A stretch of 19,730 nucleotides of DNA from Succinivibrionaceae bacterium UBA3769 (GTDB lineage Bacteria > Pseudomonadota > Gammaproteobacteria > Enterobacterales > Succinivibrionaceae), in the NCBI GenBank assembly GCA_002372325.1, contig DFFT01000071.1, positions 13,124 through 32,853 on the forward strand, read 5' to 3'. Both the position numbers and the translations under genes were made by a program. The notes under the pieces were generated by a model that saw only the letters and a list, made by a program, of their open reading frames with translations, had not been told where the DNA came from and made no database searches. Numbering within the stretch: position 1 is the first letter of the stretch; each line of letters starts with the position of its first letter. Below are positions 15,020 to 19,730 of the stretch, in pieces.

Positions 15020-15556
15020 CTAAGCCTGGAGCATCTGGTTTCTTATATCAGCGCCCATGTTCTCCAGGCTGTCCTCTTCAGGCTCTTCATCATCATCAGG
15101 AACGTAAATATCATCTTCGTTAAGTTCCTGCTCTTCTGTGAAGTTTTGCAGGACTTCGTTCCTGAGATCCGCATACCAGGCAGTTATGTATTCACAGCTT
15201 TCGGCGTAATTCAGCAGAAATTCGGAAAACGGCTTTTCACTGGCATCGGTGTAGCAGCTCTGCAGCACAATCCGGGTATCATCGGCCAGAGACAAAGTAT
15301 TTCCGGAAGTGGTATCCCACATAAAGTTCGCCTTCATAAGCTCTCCCAGAAGATGAAGAGCAGCCATGGGAGAGGAATCCGGTATTTCACCGATAACCGC
15401 CGCTATCAGCAGTCTGCCATCCTCCGGAACAAAGCGGACATTGATAATCAGGTCGCCGTCAGTAAGACCTATCTCGCAGCAATTGTTCTCATCCAGTTCA
15501 AGGGTTTGGTCTCCGACCGCTTTAAGCAATTCGTTCGTTTTTTCGAGAGTAAGCAT
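15020..15556 (-). CDS. CesT/IpgE-like class I type III secretion chaperone
   Basis: 178 aa, acidic. The layout matches class IB/IA chaperones (SigE, IpgE, CesT): an N-terminal helix ('LTLEKTNELLKAVG'), strands with the typical 'LELDENNCCEIGLTDGDLII' type pattern (in part), a 'GEIPDSS' turn, the helix 'ALHLLGELMKANFMW' ending in the family's L..LL.AN motif, strands 'TLSLADDTRIVLQSC', and a final helix with 'YITAWYADL'. Known members of about 110-150 aa bind the effector N-terminus as dimers, keep it unfolded and guide it to the export ATPase. The extra 35-40 residues are an acidic tail ('IYVPDDDEEPEED'). The SopB/IpgD-like effector follows directly on the same strand, which is the standard arrangement and supports the pairing. 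The start has GGTGA five bases upstream. Confidence 0.87.
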   Translation of the reverse strand: MLTLEKTNELLKAVGDQTLELDENNCCEIGLTDGDLIINVRFVPEDGRLLIAAVIGEIPDSSPMAALHLLGELMKANFMWDTTSGNTLSLADDTRIVLQSCYTDASEKPFSEFLLNYAESCEYITAWYADLRNEVLQNFTEEQELNEDDIYVPDDDEEPEEDSLENMGADIRNQMLQA

Positions 15557-15581
15557 TCAATCACCATGCATCAAAATCATC

Positions 15582-15598
15582 TTATAACGTGCCGTTAT
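15582..15598 (-). promoter_or_regulatory. Likely -10 box and overlapping palindrome of the chaperone-effector operon
   Basis: The minus strand has TTATAA/TATAAG as a -10 candidate at 15582-15587, about 28 bases before the chaperone start. A perfect inverted repeat ATAACG-TGC-CGTTAT (15584-15598) overlaps it. A protein bound there would block or activate the promoter. No good -35 match is seen, which is common for activator-dependent promoters of effector genes; the regulator is not in the window. Confidence 0.45.
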
Positions 15599-15662
15599 GC
15601 AATCCGGAAAACGGTTCAGCCTCTGATACTGTGTTAACGGCAACTCTTTTCCAAGGTTACAT

Positions 15663-15674
15663 AATCGCGCGATT
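15663..15674. promoter_or_regulatory. Perfect 12-bp palindrome AATCGCGCGATT
   Basis: A self-complementary site 105-120 bases upstream of the chaperone start, in the region divergent to the small AT-rich genes. It could be a regulator binding site. Chance occurrence cannot be excluded. Confidence 0.3.
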
Positions 15675-15756
15675 TTTTGCTGTGACCAATATCATGACGC
15701 CTTCAAACAGCGGAAAAGCTTTTCCGGAATACGGATACTAATCACCGAAACATAAG

Positions 15757-15781
15757 CAAAACCTGCCTGCGGCAGCTTTTG
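15757..15781. terminator. Bidirectional-type hairpin in the divergent region
   Basis: CAAAA-C-CTGCC (15757-15767) and GGCAG-C-TTTTG (15771-15781) form a 10-bp stem with one C-C mismatch and loop TGC. The A-run on one side and T-run on the other give it terminator shape in both directions. It sits about 200 bases upstream of the chaperone start and 325 before the next plus-strand gene, with no obvious transcript to end. Confidence 0.4.
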
Positions 15782-16016
15782 TTCTTAATCCCCCAGACAG
15801 TCAATACCAATCATTGTCTCCTGCCTGAACCTGGCGCCTTGCCTTGCAGCAGCTTTAAGCTGTTTTCGGGGCGTAAGATGCCGTTTTTCCGGAAAACCGG
15901 CGCGGGGTTTCCCGCATCAAATCATTTCGGGGCAGGGGGCGAGAGGGAAATTCAGCCTGTCAGCATGATTTACTTCCTGTGCTGCGATTAAAAAAATAAA
16001 AAAATTTCAAAAAAGG

Positions 16017-16058
16017 TTGAGTTAAAGAATTGCGAAACGATATACTTAAAGCGTATAT
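16017..16058 (+). promoter_or_regulatory. Promoter with overlapping inverted repeat before the small gene at 16107
   Basis: TTGAGT (16017-16022) and TATACT (16041-16046) are 18 bases apart, giving a fair sigma70 promoter. An inverted repeat ATATAC-n7-GTATAT (16040-16058) covers the -10 box and transcription start. An A-rich stretch (15989-16014) lies directly upstream, like an UP element or curved DNA. Confidence 0.6.
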
Positions 16059-16106
16059 GATTATTTAATGCCGGTTAATCAAAATGATTTATGAGGTTGG
16101 TTTGCT

Positions 16107-16466
16107 ATGAATCAGCAGAGCTTGGCATATTTAAATAACAGTCTGGAAGATGAACGATTTTTCGAGATGGCGCATATAGCTCCGGAGAATTCGGGACTGC
16201 CATACTGGATTTTGATATTTTCGGTCGGGAGCTGCAGAAAATCATCTTGCAAGGCGGCAATAGAAGTAAAAATTGCTGATGACTATATTTCCGTAAGTAT
16301 TGCGGCTGAGCCCGCATGTTTGTCCCCGGAAAATCTGCCTCCGTCTGAAATCGCCGGTCTTCCGGATATTAAGAGATGGATTGTTTTAAATTATGATGCG
16401 CTTATTAAACACTGGAATGAAGAATTAACAGATAAAGAGGTGCTTAATCTTATTAAGAGAATTTAG
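16107..16466 (+). CDS. Unknown 119-aa protein in AT-rich patch
   Basis: No family named. The body reads as a compact alpha/beta protein: 'MAHIAPENSGLPYWILIFS' (from residue about 21), basic/Cys-rich 'CRKSSCKAAIEVKIADDYISVSI', 'LPPSEIAGLPDIKRWIVLNYDALI' in part, and an end 'HWNEELTDKEVLNLIKRI'. Short proteins with a similar 'W..LN...L...WN.E......L..LK.I' ending are familiar from many bacteria, from memory, as uncharacterised small genes. Start ATG 16107 has GAGG ten bases upstream and a promoter 60 bases before it; an internal Met at 21 is an alternative. The gene after it lies 47 bp downstream on the same strand, so the two may form an operon. Low GC compared with topB/traH suggests a foreign origin. 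Confidence 0.7.
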   Translation: MNQQSLAYLNNSLEDERFFEMAHIAPENSGLPYWILIFSVGSCRKSSCKAAIEVKIADDYISVSIAAEPACLSPENLPPSEIAGLPDIKRWIVLNYDALIKHWNEELTDKEVLNLIKRI

Positions 16467-16513
16467 GTTTTATTACGGAATTCACCACTTCGTTTTCAAG
16501 ATTTAAAAACGGT

Positions 16514-16840
16514 ATGCCAAAGGTGTCATATTCGTCTTTGAATGTTTTAAGAAAGGCCTGGATGGCTTATGACGCCATCTTAGATATAACAATAGACATG
16601 ATTGACGGAGACTTCCCGGAGAAGATGAATGAAAAATGGTACGGCGTAGTCTTAAGATTAATTAAAGATTTGGGCTTTGATATCACTCCGTTAAGAATGG
16701 AATTTGTTGATTGGGATGATCTTCAGAATGTTTGTTATATTTATGATGAAATTGCCCCAAAAATATATGACAGATTTAATATCGGTATTATAAATAATCT
16801 CGATGTAAGAGAAGTATTCATTGAACAGGCTGTTATGTGA
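16514..16840 (+). CDS. Unknown small protein, 108 aa (or 92 aa from an internal start)
   Basis: Not recognised. Acidic, soluble, rich in Ile/Asp, with 'ILDITIDMIDGDFPEKMNEKW', 'GVVLRLIKDLGFDITPL' and 'NVCYIYDEIAPKIYDRF' type helices (quoted in part). The ATG at 16514 has no ribosome binding site, while the ATG at 16562 follows AAGG by five bases, so the shorter 92-aa product is quite possible. It lies 47 bp after the gene at 16107 on the same strand and shares its very low GC. Pairs of small genes behind a palindrome-covered promoter are often toxin-antitoxin or immunity pairs, but no motif here proves it. Confidence 0.6.
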   Translation: MPKVSYSSLNVLRKAWMAYDAILDITIDMIDGDFPEKMNEKWYGVVLRLIKDLGFDITPLRMEFVDWDDLQNVCYIYDEIAPKIYDRFNIGIINNLDVREVFIEQAVM

Positions 16841-17041
16841 TTTTTAATTATTTTTGAAAAATTGTATTTTAAAATTTGTATATGCCATGTCATGGGAAAA
16901 TTTTTAAATCTTTAGTTCATTTTTAAAAATGATTCCAGAAAACGGCATATTTGAAGACGCCTGATTTCAATGTCTGACATTGCTGCCGCATCGTTTATCA
17001 GGCGAAAGTCCTGCTCTCCGCTGATTTCCCCTCCGTAAAAC

Positions 17042-18973
17042 TTACGATTCGTTCTTGCGGGGGCCTCTTGTAACTCCGGAATCACTCCGTACCCTGCGGG
17101 GTGCGGAGTCCTTTGACCCAAAGGGCCTTCCTTTTTTCCGCTTCGGTTCCTCCTCATACTCTCCCCGAACCTTTGCTTCGGCAATGGCCGCTTCCCGGGC
17201 CAGCGCGGCCTTATTCTTGCTCCCGGGCTGCTGGCCGCGTTTCCTTTTACCGATCATTCCCATGTCAGGCAGGGTATGAACCGGGTTTTTGACCGATTCC
17301 CTTTCCCTGCGGCTGTAATCCCTGGCGATCGCATCAAATCTCTCCGGCTTCATGGAGAACGCCTCTAAGAGATTTTTCGCCTCGGAGGACATGCTTCTGA
17401 TAAACATGTATTCCCGGTTTTCAAGGCTCAGGAGCCGGATCTCGTCCATTTCCCGGATCATGTCATTGGAATCCAGCCTTCTGTTCCGGCAGGCGGTCAT
17501 GATGGCATGCCGGAGCGCGGCGGAGGCAAAGCAAACTGCGTATTTCAGCATCGTGGTCTGAGCTTTGTCCGCATCCGACGCCGTCCCGGTCTCCTCTGCT
17601 GCCGCAGTAAATCCTTTCAGGGCTCTAAGAATCTGGTACTGCTCTTCCGCAGGGCTCCTGAGCGCATAGAGTTCATAGGTTTTTCGGGGGCCGAAATCCC
17701 GGGATGACAGCAGGGCGAAGAATCCCCGGTCTTTCAGGGCCTGCCGCCATGCCTCAAAATTGCAGTTGACGCTGAAGCTGCCGTCCGGATTCTTAACGGA
17801 CTCCAGATAGGCCCGGAACTTTGCGGGGATAACGGGTTCCGTTCCTCTGTCACAATCCTCTTCCGCCTGTTCCTTGGCCGCGCTCAGGGCCATATTGAAG
17901 TCCTGCCCCCGGAGAAGACCGATCTCGGAGGAATAGTACAGGCTGATGCTCTTGCCACCGGGCTTTTTACTCCGGCCGGGCGCTTCCTGTGATAAGCCGT
18001 AGAGGTTCATCCTGTTAACTGGTTTTTCAAGAAGGCCCTCAATGAGAAATTCCGGATTGAAAAACAGCTCATCACCACGGCTCTCCAGTACATTCCGGTA
18101 TTCCCTGCTGTCCTCCGGAAGCGCCATGACGTAATCAAGCTTAAGTTTTTTCAGGGCCTTTACCGTATCAGGCGCATAAAAGCCGCTGTCCAGAATAACC
18201 CCGGCCACGTCAACTCCGTATTCCTTAAGGGAGTCAATGATTTTCCGGAAGGTCTCGGCATCAGCCTTTCCGTCCGGGTTGACGAAATATGAAACCGGTT
18301 CTCCGGCAGCAGCGGAAACGGCGTAAATGCAGCCCGGGAGGGGATTTTCAGGATGGGCCGCATAGGAGCTCTCCGGGGGTCGGGAGGCGCCGCAAAAGCA
18401 GTCATGGTCAGGGGCGGCAGCAATAAGCCAGACTTCCTTAAGGCCTTTTTCTGCGCATTTCCGGATCCAGCGTTCCCGGAACCCGGCCTGCATTTCCTCC
18501 GTAATACTCCTGGCTGCAGTCTCCGCAAGATCGGCGGCTCTCAGCGCATCAGGGGAGAACAGCACCTGGTTTTCCATTCTGTCCGGGAACAGCCTGGGTT
18601 GCTCATCCAGACAATCCATGATCGCATACATGGAGGCGTCCATAATGAGATTGGCCCTTTCCGCCCCGTAAGCCTCCAGAAGAATCTCATAGAGCCCGTT
18701 TTGGCAGGAAGCTCCGAGACAGAGCCCGTACATGCCCACCCGTGCCACCTGTTTATTCCGGTCGTGATACTCCGAATAAAACTCAGCCCATAAGTCCGGG
18801 TAAAGCTTGCGGTAGGTGTCATTGGGATGCATGGCGGTATCCGAGGCAGCCACTCCGATGACGGTTCTCTTCCTGGTCACCGCATCAATCAGATAAACCC
18901 TGGCGTCTGAATGATTGACGTACGCATCCACCGGAATCGGGATTGCCGGACGCTCTCTGTATACATGGGGCAT
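17042..18973 (-). CDS. DDE transposase, IS4/IS1634-like, with AT-hook-like tail
   Basis: 643 aa. The central part fits RNase-H-fold transposases of the IS4 group: 'YAVSAAAGEPVSYFVN' (218-232), second acidic site 'GVILDSGFYAPDTVKAL' (Asp262), 'FFALLSSRDFGPRKTYELYALRS' region, and the third acidic residue in 'SPAEEQYQILRALKGF' (Glu443). The expected first Asp should lie in 'VWLIAAAPDHDC' (181-192), where related elements, from memory, read 'IDGSN.DC'; Ala186 seems to replace it, though Asp189/Asp191 are near. The basic tail has two AT-hook-like units, 'GQQPGSKNK' and 'GRPFGSKDS'. ATG 18971-18973 has AGGAA nine bases upstream. Terminal inverted repeats and a target duplication could not be found by eye, so the element's limits are unknown. 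Confidence 0.88.
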   Translation of the reverse strand: MPHVYRERPAIPIPVDAYVNHSDARVYLIDAVTRKRTVIGVAASDTAMHPNDTYRKLYPDLWAEFYSEYHDRNKQVARVGMYGLCLGASCQNGLYEILLEAYGAERANLIMDASMYAIMDCLDEQPRLFPDRMENQVLFSPDALRAADLAETAARSITEEMQAGFRERWIRKCAEKGLKEVWLIAAAPDHDCFCGASRPPESSYAAHPENPLPGCIYAVSAAAGEPVSYFVNPDGKADAETFRKIIDSLKEYGVDVAGVILDSGFYAPDTVKALKKLKLDYVMALPEDSREYRNVLESRGDELFFNPEFLIEGLLEKPVNRMNLYGLSQEAPGRSKKPGGKSISLYYSSEIGLLRGQDFNMALSAAKEQAEEDCDRGTEPVIPAKFRAYLESVKNPDGSFSVNCNFEAWRQALKDRGFFALLSSRDFGPRKTYELYALRSPAEEQYQILRALKGFTAAAEETGTASDADKAQTTMLKYAVCFASAALRHAIMTACRNRRLDSNDMIREMDEIRLLSLENREYMFIRSMSSEAKNLLEAFSMKPERFDAIARDYSRRERESVKNPVHTLPDMGMIGKRKRGQQPGSKNKAALAREAAIAEAKVRGEYEEEPKRKKGRPFGSKDSAPRRVRSDSGVTRGPRKNES

Positions 18974-19577
18974 GATCTTTGGTTCCTGAAGCTGAAGTCA
19001 GCGGCTGCTGCGGGCCGACATGATCGATGATTTTTTAACACACGGAACAGCTCTGTATTTTACCTTAGACCGCCTCCTGAAAAACATTTCCTGCCTCCGG
19101 TTTTCAGAGGGCGTTTCCGGCGGAATGCGGCTTTTCCGGAGAGCGTTTCTCAAAATTCCCTCATTTTTGCCGTTTTATTCCGCCATGGCGGCCGCTTTAA
19201 GCCTGCTTTCTGTTAACACAAGAACCCCGGGGACAGGATAGCAGCAGGGTATAATCCCGGATTCAGTTTTCCGGCCCTAATACTGCCGGAAAAGCGCTCG
19301 CTCAGGATTTCCGATCCGGCAGAGGGCGGTTTTTCGGGGGTAATCGTATATCTGGTGTCGCTTCGGGATGGACAGCGTTGTGATTGCGTAAGCGAGCAGT
19401 GGGTAAGCGAGGGGGCGGCTTTTAAGCTTCTGAAAGTCGCCATTGAAGCCGAGACAAATAAAAAATGGTATTAGGTCTTAACCCCCCATTTTAAGGCTTC
19501 AGGAATTCTTGACAAGAGCACCGATGAATCCGTACCATATCGCACACAAAAATCGGGGTACGCTGAAGGGAATTGCA
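18974..19577. other. Stretch between two transposase genes
   Basis: On the minus strand TAAAAT (19057-19062) is a possible -10 for the large transposase, with a poor -35. On the plus strand a frame runs without ATG to a TAG at 19472-19474; its last 40 codons (from GTG 19355, ending 'LLKVAIEAETNKKWY') look protein-like and may be a gene remnant. No IS end could be fixed; the change near 19475-19500 (GGTCTTAACCCCCCATTTTA) may mark one. Confidence 0.35.
19509..19538 (+). promoter_or_regulatory. Candidate promoter of the right-edge gene
   Basis: A perfect -35 TTGACA (19509-19514) is followed after 18 bases by TACCAT (19533-19538, four of six matches). It lies 40 bases before the start codon at 19578. 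Confidence 0.5.
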
Positions 19578-19730
19578 ATGGAAGTTAAGATTACAAATAG
19601 CGACCTTCCACTCAGTCAGCACGATACCGGTTCTGTCAACTTGGAGCTCCTTTACGCTGAGCTCGCGGCTATGCGGCAATTAGTCGAAACACTTACCTTA
19701 ACCACTAAAGAACTGAAAGCAACCATTAAA
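19578..19730 (+). CDS. Start of a gene running off the right edge, possibly an IS66-type transposase
   Basis: 51 codons from ATG 19578-19580 remain open at the window edge. AAGGGA lies six to seven bases upstream and a promoter further up. The protein begins MEVKITNSDLPLSQ and then turns into a Leu-rich helix with heptad spacing ('LELLYAELAAMRQLVETLTL', then 'TTKELKATIK'). IS66 TnpC transposases start with a coiled coil of this kind before their zinc-binding and DDE parts, so this family is a reasonable guess; other coiled-coil proteins are not excluded. Confidence 0.55.
   Translation, partial: MEVKITNSDLPLSQHDTGSVNLELLYAELAAMRQLVETLTLTTKELKATIK

Overview
The window looks like an accessory region of a fairly GC-rich gammaproteobacterium. 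The best guess is an anaerobic gut or rumen lineage such as the Succinivibrionaceae (Aeromonadales). This is inferred from the style of the Rpn-type transposase gene at the left edge, the large DDE transposase on the right and the prepilin. It is family recognition from memory, with no database search behind it. No rRNA, tRNA or CRISPR array was seen.

Left part (1-9.8 kb, GC-rich). A PD-(D/E)XK (Rpn-type) transposase gene runs off the left edge on the minus strand from a TTG start. Upstream of it on the same strand are an unknown 246-aa gene and topB, a 1082-aa topoisomerase III with a very long proline-rich linker before two C-terminal zinc fingers. Facing the other way are traH (an F-type conjugation protein, export signal intact), a secreted SIMPL-domain protein followed by a clear hairpin terminator, and a one-pass membrane protein of unknown function. 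topB and traH without the rest of a transfer operon suggest the edge or remains of an integrative or conjugative element.

Middle part (9.8-12.3 kb). A minus-strand AAA+/DUF4143 ATPase gene is followed by about 500 bp holding two diverged tandem copies of a repeat of about 150 bp, each centred on a long AT-rich palindrome. Next comes a type IV prepilin gene broken by one in-frame TGA where the family normally has glycine.

Right part (12.3-17 kb, lower GC). The most striking locus is a two-gene minus-strand operon: a CesT/IpgE-like type III secretion chaperone followed by an 830-aa SopB/IpgD-like phosphoinositide phosphatase carrying the CKSGKDRTG active-site signature. This is the standard chaperone-effector layout, with a hairpin between the genes, a palindrome over the likely -10 box and a strong terminator. 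No secretion apparatus gene is in the window. Upstream and divergent, a very AT-rich patch carries two small unrecognised genes behind a palindrome-covered promoter. A 643-aa DDE transposase gene and, at the right edge, the start of a second possible transposase gene suggest that this effector island was acquired horizontally.
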